Positions 46,543-57,114 of a stretch of DNA of 64,000 bases are shown in pieces; the first letter of the stretch is position 1, and each line of letters begins with the position of its first letter. The DNA is from Basidiobolus meristosporus CBS 931.73 (lineage: Eukaryota; Basidiobolomycota; Basidiobolomycetes; Basidiobolales; Basidiobolaceae). The notes under the pieces are model-generated. The model was given only the letters and a program-made list of their open reading frames with translations, was not told the origin of the DNA and did not search any database. The position numbers and the translations under genes are program-made. The stretch covers positions 1-64,000 of the forward strand of contig MCFE01000483.1 of assembly GCA_002104905.1 (NCBI GenBank), in the 5' to 3' direction.

Positions 46543-47337
46543 ATGGTTAGTTACGCACTGCCTAGAAGTCTTCAACAGACACACATCTCCCTGCAACCTT
46601 ACTCCCGCCAGCTCCCACTTCATCCACATCCATCTACAGCATTTCTTCCTCTGGCTCACAATCCTTTACCCGAGCTTGCCAACACATCTAAGGGCCATGG
46701 AGCACAACTTTCTACTCCTCAGGACATAACACCCTCACGTTTCAACTCAGCCTTCGTCTATGACGACGAGAAGGGTTTACATGAACCCGCGGCAGCGGCC
46801 CTCGCTGTTTCATATTCACAGCCTGAGTTTGCATTTGACACCAATCCGCTACCTCCACAGCCAAGCTTCCTGAATGAAATTGACGTCGCCTCCGCCACGA
46901 TGCTCGCAATCTTGGCCGCCGACTTGACATATCAGCTATGGCATGGCCACCCGTGCGCATCCAGTCTTGAATTCCAGTTTTTTGTCCACCATGTTTTGAA
47001 TACCACCCAGATCTCCATGCCCACATTGACCCTGGCTTTGAAACTGATCCATACATTGAAGCTTCGTCAGCCCACCTTATGCGGGGATCCCGGCTCTGAA
47101 TGCCGTGTGTTCACGGTGGGACTGATACTTGCCAACAAGACGCTCGAGGACAATAACTTCACGAACAAGACGTGGTCTAAAGTGACCGGGCTTCCGAGCG
47201 CAGAGATCAACCAGATGGAGATGGAGTTCTTGGAGGTCCTGGAATGGCGTTGCTTGGTCAGCCAACAGGATTACCTGGAGTGGCGGTCTCTCCTGGAGAA
47301 CCACCTGCTCTCCTACAGCCTATCTTTGACAGCATGA
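46543..47337 (+). CDS. Pho80/Pcl-type cyclin-like protein 4
   Basis: Single-exon 264-residue protein. The first 100 residues are Gln/Pro/His-rich and probably disordered. The cyclin box, about 115-245, contains LEFQFFVHHVLNTTQISMPT, LTLALKLIHTLKLRQPTLCG, CRVFTVGLILANKTLEDNNF, KTWSKVTGLPSAEINQMEME and FLEVLEWRCLVSQQDYLEW. The last part is the Pcl/Pho80 helix-5 and loop pattern. Closest in the window to cyclin 1 (7963-8598), which shares the RVFT/HIFT-xLxLANKxLED and xWSK segments. A clear TATA box supports the start. Expected partner is a Pho85/Cdk5-like kinase; process unknown. Confidence 0.78.
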   Translation: MVSYALPRSLQQTHISLQPYSRQLPLHPHPSTAFLPLAHNPLPELANTSKGHGAQLSTPQDITPSRFNSAFVYDDEKGLHEPAAAALAVSYSQPEFAFDTNPLPPQPSFLNEIDVASATMLAILAADLTYQLWHGHPCASSLEFQFFVHHVLNTTQISMPTLTLALKLIHTLKLRQPTLCGDPGSECRVFTVGLILANKTLEDNNFTNKTWSKVTGLPSAEINQMEMEFLEVLEWRCLVSQQDYLEWRSLLENHLLSYSLSLTA

Positions 47338-48087
47338 GTGGCCCTGATCCCTCTGCCTTTAGAAGAAGTTAGGGCTGTACGAGTTGCAAAGAAACCCACT
47401 CATCATGGATGCACCTAGATATTCCTAGTCCTCTCGTTTGTCTCTCCCCTTTCATTCCTTCCGGGAAAAGCCACTGGATATCGGACGTGGTATAGAGCTA
47501 CCCACTGCGCCTGAGCAGTGCTGAGTCATGGCCACTTCGTACAGTAGCCCAAAGTGTCAGACACACCCAACACAACTTGTAAGTAGATATCCGCAATACA
47601 CTTGTCCAATGAAGGACATATACAGAGTCCATAGATAAAATGAGCGGCTACTCTCGATTCTGTACTGGAAACGTATCCTCGGTAATCGAGTTGAATCCGC
47701 CTTACACATACACTGGATGCATGTTCCAAGAAGCCTCATGGCTGCACATTACAACTGCTACGATGTTGGTTCAATGATATATTTTCTATTAGTTTGATTG
47801 CAACCAGGGCTACGTCTTCGGTAGTACCGCCTTTCATGCTTGAAATTCCATGAGAACCCATTCAAAATCTAATAAAAAATCCGGTAGAAAGAGAGGACTA
47901 AGGGCGGCGTGTAGGTGGGGAAGTGGGGGAGGGGTCATTTTGGAATTCGAAGTGGATGAAAGGCGACCAGGTGATGCAGAAAGAAGTCGAAAGGCCTTCA
48001 CAGGGAGGTTTTGGGTCAGGTATTCGAAAGTGAGACGTATCCAAAAATCATTCATAAAATGAAGCTTTTTGTGGATCTCAATTAGGT
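47338..48087. other. Intergenic, convergent genes
   Basis: Between the 3' ends of cyclin 4 (+) and the DUF8032-type gene (-). Frames at 47526-47729 (-) and 47834-48130 (-) show no motif. Confidence 0.4.
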
Positions 48088-49664
48088 TCATTTCATTAAC
48101 TGGTTCAATAGCTGTTCGGCTGTGAGACAAGGCTGGGCACCTTGATGCGTAGGTGAAGAGGTCGTTACGGAGGTAGGATTGGTCATAATATAGTCAATGG
48201 GATGGGTTGGTGCGAAGAATAAGTCATCAAATGAAGGGATGCTTGCGGATATGGTGTTGGTGGTGACCATTGTAGATTCGGTGGGTGGTAGTGTTGTCTG
48301 GAGTAAGCCAGGAAGGTCTGGAGCGGAGTGGGTGTTGGATGACGATAATGGAATGGCTTCGGACTTGATCTTTCTGGGTCGAGGTTTCAGCTGAACGGTG
48401 TACTTTGATCGGTAAAGATCAAGAACCCGTTGAAGAGCACCTTTTTTACCGGCCAGAAGCTGCGGGTTTAGCCAGGCCTAAAGGGGAAGAACCGTTTAGA
48501 ATGCATCCTATTGAGCTTGAAGAGCGAGAAGTGAGTTGGCGTACCAGTTTCCAAGCAATCTCGTTGAAAATCACTTCGTCGGCTCGGTGAGCTTCCTCGT
48601 ACTGGTCTTTACTTGCGAAGGCGGATCTCGGAAATACGCTGTTCTTTTGCTTGAACGCATTATCAATCTCGCTTATATCCACATCATTTATGTTGATACG
48701 CACGACCCACGACTTCCCAGTGAATATATCCTGGTATACAAGAGTATCCGTATCTGGGATGGTCTGCGGACTGCCGGATGAAGATGACGAGGTGCAGGAA
48801 GCAGAGCAATCGACATTGGACGAGGACCCTCTTGGTTTACGCCGACGAAGGGTCCCGTTCATTATCTTCTCTTGGCGAGTCACTCTTCTGGAGCGTAGAC
48901 CGGGATATCGGTTACGATAGCTGTCTACGGCTCGCTGGATCAAGCCTCGCTTCCCACTAATCTGCTCAGGGTTGAGGTAGGCCAGCTTCCAGCCTAACTG
49001 GTTACATTCAGTCTCATAGGACCACCGGTTTCCCTTGTACTCTTCCTTGTTGCAGAAGGCTCGCGGATACACCTACATGGAGCAACTATTTAGCATATAG
49101 TCACCACAAACACTTCAAAGGCCAATCAACAATAAACAAAAATGGAAGGATAATTGGCGTACGGTGGTACAAAGGAAGAGAACAAAGCAAGTATGAAAAC
49201 GAAGAACAGATATTTACACAGTTTTCCTGCTGGAACTTGGGCTCCAACTTCTCAAGGTCGACTTTCTCGACGTCAGTACGGATTTCGTATTTTTGGAGGC
49301 GTCGGTTATGTGAATAGAAAAACGATACCCACTCGATGCCGTCCCGCATGAAAGTGGTTGGCTCCTTCAGGACCGCATTATTCTGGGTCGCTTTTTGAGA
49401 GGCCAAGTCCGTGACAAGCGGAACATCGAGTTTGACTTGTGTGGTTGCTAACTTGGTAATCCTGCCATCTTTTGTGTATTTCAATATATCTGTGCGCTGT
49501 TTCTTAACTTTCATCAAAGTCTTTTCGATCAGTTCGAGCTGTTCGGAGCTTAACTCCCAAAGCACTTGATCTGGATTAAACGCAGGATCCAGCAAATGAG
49601 CAATTGTTATCTCATGCAGACTTGAAGGAATGGATTGCGCAACATCATAGTAACCTTCGTCCAT
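48088..49664 (-). CDS. Protein with two DUF8032-type repeats (three exons)
   Basis: 454-residue protein. Exons: 49664-49218, 49072-48545 and 48477-48088. Introns are 145 bp (GTAAAT...TGTAG) and 67 bp (GTACGC...TTTAG). Repeat 1, about 103-215: TFMRDGIEWVSFFYSHNRR, ENCVYPRAFCNKEEYKGNRW, GWKLAYLNPEQISGKRGLIQ, RAVDSYRNRYP. Repeat 2, about 250-350, is diverged: TGKSWVVRININDVD, NSVFPRSAFASKDQYEE, AWKLAWLNPQLLAGKKGALQ, RVLDLYRSKY. Splicing the second intron is what restores the second WKLAWLNP block. Basic segments follow both repeats (RRVTRQEKIMNGTLRRRKPR; KPRPRKIK), so nuclear location is likely. Family function is unknown to me; I recall it mainly from early-diverging fungi. A splice acceptor (TGCTCTTTCAG) lies 1 nt before the ATG, so a further 5' exon, coding or leader, is possible. 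Confidence 0.8.
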
Positions 49665-50651
49665 CCTGAAAGAGCACAAGTCAAGGCGAACAGATAATAT
49701 TCGGTTCTACACTACTAGCTCCCTATCAACTAACAGCAGGTCAAACCACTTGGATGAGGTCAGCGTTGGTGTGTAGTGGAATGGAACACAACTCAGGATT
49801 AGGAGTACCAAAGAGGTATGCAAAATCTGATTCTTGCCTATTGCTGAGGAACGCAATCGACACTATAAAATACTCAGATGCCGATTCCTGTGAGTACTGG
49901 GAGTAGGAAGCTATCCTTGCACGCAAAAGTCCTATTAATTGTTTTCTATATGATGCTGGATCCTATCGATGGGTGATAATTCGCCTGATAAGAAAAAAAA
50001 TCGCAAGAGAAAATCGGATTCTGGAGATCATATTCTTGGATGCTATACACAATCAACCCTATACTGACGAGATTCCGAGCTCAATCCTGTAATCCACTTG
50101 GGGCGATATCCCATATGTGTCTCGGTGCATCCCAAGAACAAATAAATAAATGCTTGGTGATTGAATGATTCATATTGACATTCGGAGAATGCGGACAATA
50201 GCATTTGAATCAAGGCAGATGGAGGCCGCATCTTTGCTTGTCCGACACATGCAACTAAATCTTGTAAGATCAGATATCACACCTCGGTTTTTCTGGTTAG
50301 AGGAGCCCCTCGGTGCGATGGAGAAGCTGAGATACCTAGTTCGGGCATTTCTAAGCCTAGACAATGGATTCAGACCTCAGGGCTGGCGGACGGTTGGGAC
50401 TCCTGGATTCTTCGAAGGAACGCAGATCAACGAGCCTTGCCATCTTGGGGCAGCTCACACACCCAATATGCGTTTTCTACGCATGCCTCCATGTATGCAT
50501 TTTATTGGGAGTCCCACTTGCGTCATTTGATTACCCATGATCATGTATATCATCTAAACACGATCATTTTTCAATTTCTTTATGCAGTTTATTTGTTCTA
50601 GATGAGCTGGTTTCCTCTTACGTTGACTATTAGGCCCGCTTCTCCACTTCC
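49665..50651. other. Intergenic between DUF8032-type gene and SWS1-like gene
   Basis: Divergent promoters of the two flanking genes. A 61-codon frame at 49741-49926 (-) might be an upstream exon of the DUF8032-type gene, but no in-phase junction joins it. A 121-codon frame at 50165-50530 (+) has no motif. Confidence 0.35.
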
Positions 50652-51447
50652 ATGAGCGCAGGACAGAAGCAGATATTCTCCTTTCATCAAGAATTTAGCG
50701 AAGCGATCCTTACTAGAATCAGAGAGACGCAGACCAGTAAGCTTCCTATCAAGCCTCCCTTACTCACTCTTGGGGTCAGTAATCCTAACGCTCTCCTGTG
50801 TACTTACAAAAGTCAACGATGAAAATCTCCTTGCACTATACACCCTGTACAAAGATGTGCTACTTGAGGCCTTGAGATTACTAGACAGCAATTCAAGTAG
50901 GTAGATTTGAATTTCGCGTCCACATCCATCCTGTCCGGCATTTGGGGATGCGCAACTATCGGACGCCTAAAGCTGAGGTTAGAGGACAGCGAACTTATCT
51001 TTTGTGAACTGCAGTTAAAAAAATGGTCTGCCCATCTCAACGCAAGCTGTACCAGGTAGATAGAACGCGCCCTTGAATCTTCGTACCCTGCTGTTTAACA
51101 AGTGACAATTGGCAGATCGCAGATCCCGAAATCGAGGAATCAGTGCTCTATGAATATTGCAATTGCCCCACGTTTCTACAGGAAGGTACAGTGGAGCAGA
51201 AACTGGTTCAATCCATATGGTCCTTGTATTCACGTATTTGAAGTTGTTATATATAAGCGGGGCACTCTGGTTAGTTACTGTTTTGAATTTTGTCGAGCAA
51301 ATTTGCTTTCGAAGACTAATTCTCACGGCCTAGTGCAAACATTTATTGGCTATTCGTCTTTCGGAAGCACTAGGGAGCTGCAACGAGGTCGCTATATCGG
51401 ACAAAGAGTTCGTGGATATTTTGTGCGCTAGGCATATGGCTCGGTAG
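50652..51447 (+). CDS. SWS1: SWIM zinc-finger protein, Shu-complex subunit Sws1/ZSWIM7-like (six exons)
   Basis: 139-residue protein rebuilt from exons 50652-50736, 50813-50896, 51015-51055, 51116-51185, 51244-51269 and 51334-51447. All five introns (76, 118, 60, 58, 64 bp) have GT/AG ends and the phases join. The product matches ZSWIM7 (140 aa) along its length: IRETQTINDENLLALYTLYK, LEALRLLDSNSIKKMVCPSQ, RKLYQ, then the SWIM finger EYCNCPTF (C85, C87), 15 residues, CKHLLAIRLSEALG (C103, H105), and a C-terminal VAISDKEFVDIL. Sws1 proteins pair with Rad51 paralogues (Swsap1/Rlp1) to promote homologous recombination and restrain anti-recombinases. No single frame reveals it, and the finger is split over three exons, one of them 26 nt. 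Confidence 0.9.
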
Positions 51448-51917
51448 AAACAGGCAGTGATTGGTACTCGTCTGGTGAATTTTATAGCTCTTGTACATAT
51501 AGAATAAATTGCTTGGATCAATAGAGCTTTCGCTGCATCTATCGTGGGGGTACGACGACTGTAAACTGCATATCACAAAAGTACCTATTCTTGATGTAGC
51601 CAGGTACCATCGGTCGCTGGCCAAATCAATCTGGCATAAAAGAAAATGCTGTGCAACATCACTGAAGCCGTTCATGATACAGTTTGCATCGGGTAGTAAG
51701 CGCTATAAACCTTGGGAAGTTGAGTATCTTACGCCAACACGATGAGGATGGGAATTCCATTCTATCAAGGGACACACTATAGTCATGGTTTGGGGGGATG
51801 GATCTCAGTCCCGAGATTGGTTAATGCTCGCAACACACCCTGTTTCATAAACTCGACATCAAGTTGAACAAGCAATTTTATTCTTGATAAGTACCATCTT
51901 CGCCGTATTTGACAACA
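51448..51917. other. Intergenic between SWS1-like gene and ATP14
   Basis: No gene recognised; presumed 3' flank of the SWIM gene and promoter of ATP14. Overlapping frames on both strands have no motif. Confidence 0.4.
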
Positions 51918-52479
51918 ATGTACGCTGTCGCTACTGCTTCATTGAAAGTATGCTTATTTTCTACCGTTCAGTTGTTTTTGCCTTAAGCGAAGTGAATGCG
52001 TGGCTAACGTCAATATCTGTGGCACCAAAAGAAACCCCTCTTCACCAATTCTGCTCGTGGGTTTTCTTCTCAAGCTGTCCAAATGAAGGGTATTTCCCTG
52101 ATATTTCCTGCTTAGTAAGACATGTCCTTTGACAATGGTATAAACAACAGACACAGTTCAAGAGCTCTATCTTAAGGTCTTGAGAGAGTATAAACCTAAG
52201 GCTCAGGTGTGTTTGGCACACTTTTGAACTCAATTTAGTTACAGGCCTAACTCAGCAATTCGATCTATGATGTGTGATACCACGCGCACATAGCCGACTG
52301 GTGCGGAAGTTGGTCAAGTCAAAGACCTAAAGCTCCCTCCACCACCACAGGTAAACATCATATGTTTTCCGCTACAGGTCTTAATGATTAACTTTTCGAT
52401 ATACTCCCAGGTCCCCAAGGTCAATGAAGATATTGCAGCTGAGCTTGCTGCTTATGATTCTGAAGCAACTGCACGCTAA
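51918..52479 (+). CDS. ATP14: Mitochondrial ATP synthase subunit h (five exons)
   Basis: 89-residue precursor from exons 51918-51947, 52032-52089, 52151-52206, 52294-52350 and 52411-52479. Introns are 84, 61, 87 and 60 bp with GT/AG ends and matching phases. The N-terminus MYAVATASLKKPLFTNSARG plus FSSQ is a typical basic mitochondrial presequence with an RGFSS-type cleavage region. The mature part starts VQMKDTVQELYLKVLREYKP, the conserved subunit h block (compare the xVQDLYLxxLKxYK pattern), followed by a Pro-rich VKDLKLPPPPQVPKV and an acidic tail. Subunit h (F6-like) sits in the peripheral stalk of F1Fo ATP synthase. Exons are too short to show as open frames, so the assignment rests on splice reconstruction and motif agreement. 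Confidence 0.85.
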
Positions 52480-53387
52480 TAGTGTCGCCGTTAAGATCTC
52501 TCTTAGCACTGGGCTAAATCCCCCCGCTTATTCAGCCGTGTGTGCTGCGGCCTGTGTGCTATATCTCATTTCCTAATGGTTTGAGTAAAGCAGATGAATC
52601 AGCCAATCGTTCGATTATGCTATACATTCAACTGGATAGAATACGATTGCGTATACAAAGGTCTAACTTGCGATATTGAGGATATGACTGGCATAATGAT
52701 GACATATGCGGTCAGCCTATGTGTAGGGCAGATGCATTGAGATCAACACATTGTGCGCTATATCCAGCAACCAGCATCTGGCACTCAATATCCATTTATC
52801 CAGTGTGATCTTTATTTATGCAGCATTTGGGTCCTCTAGTGTGCATGTCTTTGTGATTGATTTACGCAATCATTTTCACGATCACTTATATTGAATCAAC
52901 GCTATTTTGTTGATCACGATACCTTTTGCTCTGACCTATCCATTTACAGGCGATCCAAGTACATAGCAACTATAGTCTGTTACCTGCTTGAACAAGATTT
53001 ACTTCTACCACCTTCTCAATGGTTAACTATCCACCAAGGCATGTCCGTGGTTCTTGCTGTTATGAGTCTTGTATGCATCTGTGTTTCGCAAGTCTAGACT
53101 AGCTTGCGTCAGAACCAAGCACTGAGTGAGCAAACGACATTAGGCTCGTGCTATGCTGGTATATTGTTTGCTCGGGCGAATCTGAAATATGCCGCGTTGG
53201 TAACTCGCTCATCTGGATTCCCTCGGATGAAACATGAATGGTGTATTTTAATCATAGCATTGAACCAAAAATGCCATCCCAGCCCATTAGAGGCAAAGGG
53301 TAACCTGTTTTCATGTCACATGATAGTTGCGTTGTCACTCTTTATAAGTTTTGCAGCCTCCCAGAGATAATAAACGTATTCCTGACA
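52480..53387. other. Intergenic between ATP14 and otubain
   Basis: No gene recognised. Frames at 52891-53097 (+) and 53104-53370 (+) lack motifs. A TATA-like TTATAAG at 53342-53348 is 40 bp before the otubain ATG. Confidence 0.4.
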
Positions 53388-54411
53388 ATGAGCAACCACG
53401 ATTCTTCAAAAAACAACAAACCAGATAATGGACCCACAGACGAGCAAATTTTAGAATATGAACAGTCTATCCGCGACAACCAGGCCAAAACAGTTCCTTT
53501 GGTTAATGTCGACGAGGACATCTTGCAGCTCTTGGCGGAATACGCAGCAGGCTCCAAAATCTTTCAAACCAAGATCCAGGTAAATAGCACAATCCAGCAT
53601 ATTTCGTACTGGTCTATAATTCAGGAATTGAACAGCCTTTCTCATGGATAATAGAAACTGAGCGCTGAGTATGATCGCATACGCCGCTGTCGTGGCGATG
53701 GTAAGTATTTATGGACATATTATTATGCCGATAATTTGCTAACACTTTCCAACTAGGCAATTGTTTTTTTCGAGGTAAGTAAATATTTGGGCAGATGGGC
53801 GTACCTCGATTTGACTGAAGAAATAACATGCCTGCTGGTACATTATAGCCTTCGCTTATAGCTGGTATGAAAACATTATGCTGGCGAATGACCCTGACCT
53901 ACTGAACGAAGCACGTCAATTGTTACTGAAGACCTCGGATCTACTGAAGGACGCCAACTTCGAACCTCTAGCCTATGAGGACTTCTATGATGTAGCCCTA
54001 GAGACTCTGGACTCTCTTCCACAGCAGAACTCCTCAACTTTGCTTTCCATATTCCAGACTGATCATATTTCCAACGCGATTGTGGTGCACTTTCGCTTTA
54101 TCACTTCGGCGTATTTGAAATTACATGCGGAAGAATACCTCCCCTTCATTGATTATGCTGGAAGTATGGACCAGTTCTGCTCGCATTATGTGGAGGCGAT
54201 GGGAATGGAGTCTGACCAAATTCATATTATTGCGTTAACGAAGGTTCTCGACACTCCAGTGCAAGTGGTCTACCTGGATGGATCTAACAACACCGATTCA
54301 GTTGTGTTCCACAACTTCGAAGTCGATCATACCGAGTCCGCACTCTCCAAAAGATCCCTGGTTTTACTCTATCGCCCAGGACATTATGATATTCTTTACA
54401 AGAAGCAGTGA
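53388..54411 (+). CDS. Otubain-type OTU deubiquitinase (four exons, one 18-nt exon)
   Basis: 272-residue protein, the usual otubain length. Exons: 53388-53579, 53655-53700, 53757-53774 and 53849-54411; introns of 75, 56 and 74 bp. The catalytic loop RGDGNCFFRAFAYSW is assembled from three exons: Asp79 comes from exon 2, while Cys82 lies in the 18-nt exon 3. The catalytic His is H264 in RPGHYDILYKK at the C-terminus. The central part (LAYEDFYDVALETLDSL, HISNAIVVHFRFITSAYLKL, ESDQIHIIALTKVLDTPVQV) matches otubain helices and the strand before the His. Otubains remove mainly Lys48-linked ubiquitin; OTUB1 also inhibits E2 enzymes. The acidic N-terminal 45 residues (SNHDSSKNNKPDNGPTDEQ) include the expected ubiquitin-contacting helix. 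Cytosolic or nuclear. Confidence 0.95.
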
Positions 54412-54963
54412 CTTTCAAGGACCACGTGTTTGTTTACTCTGGGAACGGATTTCCCGGTACCCGCAAGCGAAATCGGTTTCCAGTGACTATATACCTCCAA
54501 AATGACAAATAAATACATATATCTTGAGAGCACCGTTATTATCTTCAACGGACCCCTTGTTTTTCATCCACGCCGCTCTTGTCATCAGCATCGGGAAGAT
54601 TTCCCGAGAACCAACAGCATTCGCCGACGTAAGATGCGAATATTAGCGTGGTTGCCTCTTGGTTCAATTCACTTTATTCATACTTCACTTCAACAAAATG
54701 GTGGAGTTTCCATTGGGATCTTGCAGAATGGCACGGATGTGTAGACAAAGCAAAAACGATCCCTGGCTCGCCCCACTTCCAGCTGGATCCCTTCTGCACA
54801 GGCTACGGACATCCCTTAGGATCAAAGTACGAGTATAGTGTACCAGGCTAGGGACTTTTTTGATATTCACATGGCTCGCCCTGGTTCTACTCTATTGTTC
54901 GTGGTGCACGTTTGCGCATCACATGATGAATTGGGGTAACGGGAAGGTATGTAAGTCACTAAG
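54412..54963. other. Intergenic, convergent genes
   Basis: Between the 3' ends of otubain (+) and the Atg38-like gene (-). Small frames at 54502-54744 and 54648-54851 (+) have no motif. Confidence 0.4.
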
Positions 54964-57114
54964 TCAAGGGAAGCTGGACTTCATATCTTCCGAGGTTGAA
55001 TAGAACATTGACCCGGTGGACTTGTCCGCTGATTCGCTCCTACTCAGAATTTCCGAGGCGGTAGAGGAATTCCTTTCTGGACTCGACTCGACATCGGATT
55101 TGATCACATCCGTTGACGCTTCAATATGGATGTTGGACTGGTCGAGCGATTTGGTTGGGCTAGGGGCAAAGGAGACGGTTTGGTTTTTACTTGTGTAGCC
55201 CGCCTTCTCTTCCACAGTTGGCTTATCGTTGGTATCACCTGAGGGTTGCCGTTGTTGCTCTGTTTTGGCGATGCTTCTTTTCTTTTTCGCAGACTCTTTC
55301 AACTGGTCCCAACGATCACGATACTTGTTGAGCATCATACTCTGAGGAATAGTCATTAGCCTGGTGTGGCAACATTCGTTGTGATCCATCCAGTTACCTG
55401 CTTTTCGTTCTCCAATTTCAGCAATCGAACCTCCTCTTCTAGCTCTTGGATCTTTTTCTGGGGTGTGATCGCGGTGTGTGCATTAGAACTCACTAACGAT
55501 ATGGTCAGTGTCATCATTGAGTTGAGAAAACGATCCGATACCAACCATATTGGCTTTCGCCTGTGCTGTATTTACTTCCATAAATACGACTCAGCTCTGG
55601 CGCTAACCGTCCTTTCTTACCCTGCGGAGCGAGTTGTTACACAATGCATCAATGCTGCTCCAACTACCTTCACATACCTGCTTTTGGACGTCCTGCCTCA
55701 GCTGGATGATGCTGCTCTTTAGCAGGGTATTTTCTTCTGCTGCCTAAATCAATACTCTTCATTACTTTCAAACAATCACAATGGCTGGTTTTGCAATACA
55801 GAGCACTGCCTTACTTTTTCTAAAGCGTTAACCTGTCGGGATAGAATATCGATCGCCTTTTTCAAGTGCTGATTTTCAATGGCATATTCTTCAATCGTCT
55901 TTGTGGATCCGATAACCCTAGTAGCCGCCAAGGATTAGTACAGGGTGTGAATTCATGGTATTCGTGGAATGAATACTTCTGTCGGCTAGACTGCTTGCTC
56001 GCTCCCGGATGATTCCGCAGAAGACTCCTTGACGATTCGTAATCGCCTTCGACAGAATCTCTCTTGGTACTTTTCTGCTTACAGGATTGCTCCGGAACAA
56101 TGATAAAGGAACCCAATGTTTCGTGCAGGTTCGAGGTCTCTGGAAGTTCTGAAACTAAGCCTAAATGAAAATGGACTAGTCACCACGCCCTGTAATGCGT
56201 ATTCTTACCCTCGTTCTTCTTTGCGTATTGGCCTCGAATTTCCTCGATATCAAACTTCTCCATCCCTTCCAGTGGTGCGGTAGCAAATGCTATAGGGTTT
56301 GATGTATTTTGTATCAGAGCCTCTACAGCCTCCCAGAACCTGTCGAAGGGATCGGATTTATTCTCCTAGGGAAGTTTGGGGTGTTGGATTAGCATTCCTC
56401 TTTAACTATCCACGAACTCACGTCCCTTCACACCTCATCTTGTAAATTACTCTTCAACACCAAGAAAGAATCGTCAAATACGTGAGAAGGCGATGTACTC
56501 GAGGAGTGTAGTTGCCCTAGCCGGAAAATTTAGTAATAGAAGCAGCTATAGGCAGGAATGAAGACACTGACCACTACGAAATCTAGTGGAATTCGAAATA
56601 TATCTAGAAGAGAGGATATTTAAGGCTTTTGCAGTTGAGTTGGCCTTAGAAAAGCTCTCCTCGCCACCGTTGTCGGCAGAACTGCGCCTTTGCGAAGTAT
56701 TTTTGTTGATTCTACGCTCCATTTCAAGCCCTTGCCTTTGATGCGCAGAAGAAAGAAGTTGAAGAGTACGAATGACCTGTACGATGGGAAAAGTTTAGCC
56801 TGATAGCCAGTAGCATTCGAAACACAAACCGTACTTCAGCTTCAGAGGTGAATTCTATTGCCATTTCGAAATGCTCTTTTGTGGATAACAGATTCGTTAA
56901 CAACACGTCTTTAACTCGTAACACTTGGTTCACTTTTTACCAGCAGCATTGAAATGCTCCTTCATTGCTTCTTCCAGTAAACCTCTTGTCTCAAACTCCT
57001 CTGCCGCATTGGCATGTTGATGAGCCTAAGGAGCAAACAAACCATCCATGAGTCTATGCATCTCCCAAAATCCAAACGAAAATATGGTACTTTGTTGATT
57101 GGACTTTCCTCCAT
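54964..57114 (-). CDS. MIT plus coiled-coil protein, NRBF2/Atg38-like (twelve exons)
   Basis: 482-residue protein rebuilt from exons 57114-57091, 57025-56941, 56875-56835, 56776-56572, 56516-56434, 56365-56209, 56160-55977, 55917-55815, 55743-55678, 55560-55498, 55457-55398 and 55341-54964. All 11 introns (40-117 bp) have GT/AG ends and phases join without a stop. Residues 1-75 form an MIT-like three-helix domain: MEESPINKAHQHANAAEEFE, LLEEAMKEHFNAAEHFEMAI, VIRTLQLLSSAHQRQGLEME. Middle: DPFDRFWEAVEALIQ and SNPIAFATAPLEGM (about 151-180), then GSFIIVPEQ. Coiled coils lie at about 264-316 (IEEYAIENQHLKKAIDILSR) and 338-375 (KKIQELEEEVRLLKLENEKQ). This order matches NRBF2/Atg38, the accessory subunit of the autophagy PI3-kinase complex I. 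The protein is longer than those relatives and has an acidic, Ser-rich tail. Family assignment is by architecture and motif resemblance. Confidence 0.72.

Noticed and set aside
51102-51431. 109-codon open frame containing CIHVFEVVIYKRGTL
   Set aside because: It looked at first like the CxH half of a SWIM finger, but the true CKHLLA segment is in the next exon; this frame mixes exon and intron sequence of the SWS1-like gene.
54964-57114. Shugoshin (coiled coil plus basic tail) as identity of the twelve-exon gene
   Set aside because: The N-terminus reads as an MIT-like domain and the coiled coils are C-terminal; shugoshin has an N-terminal coiled coil and a basic SGO motif, which is absent.
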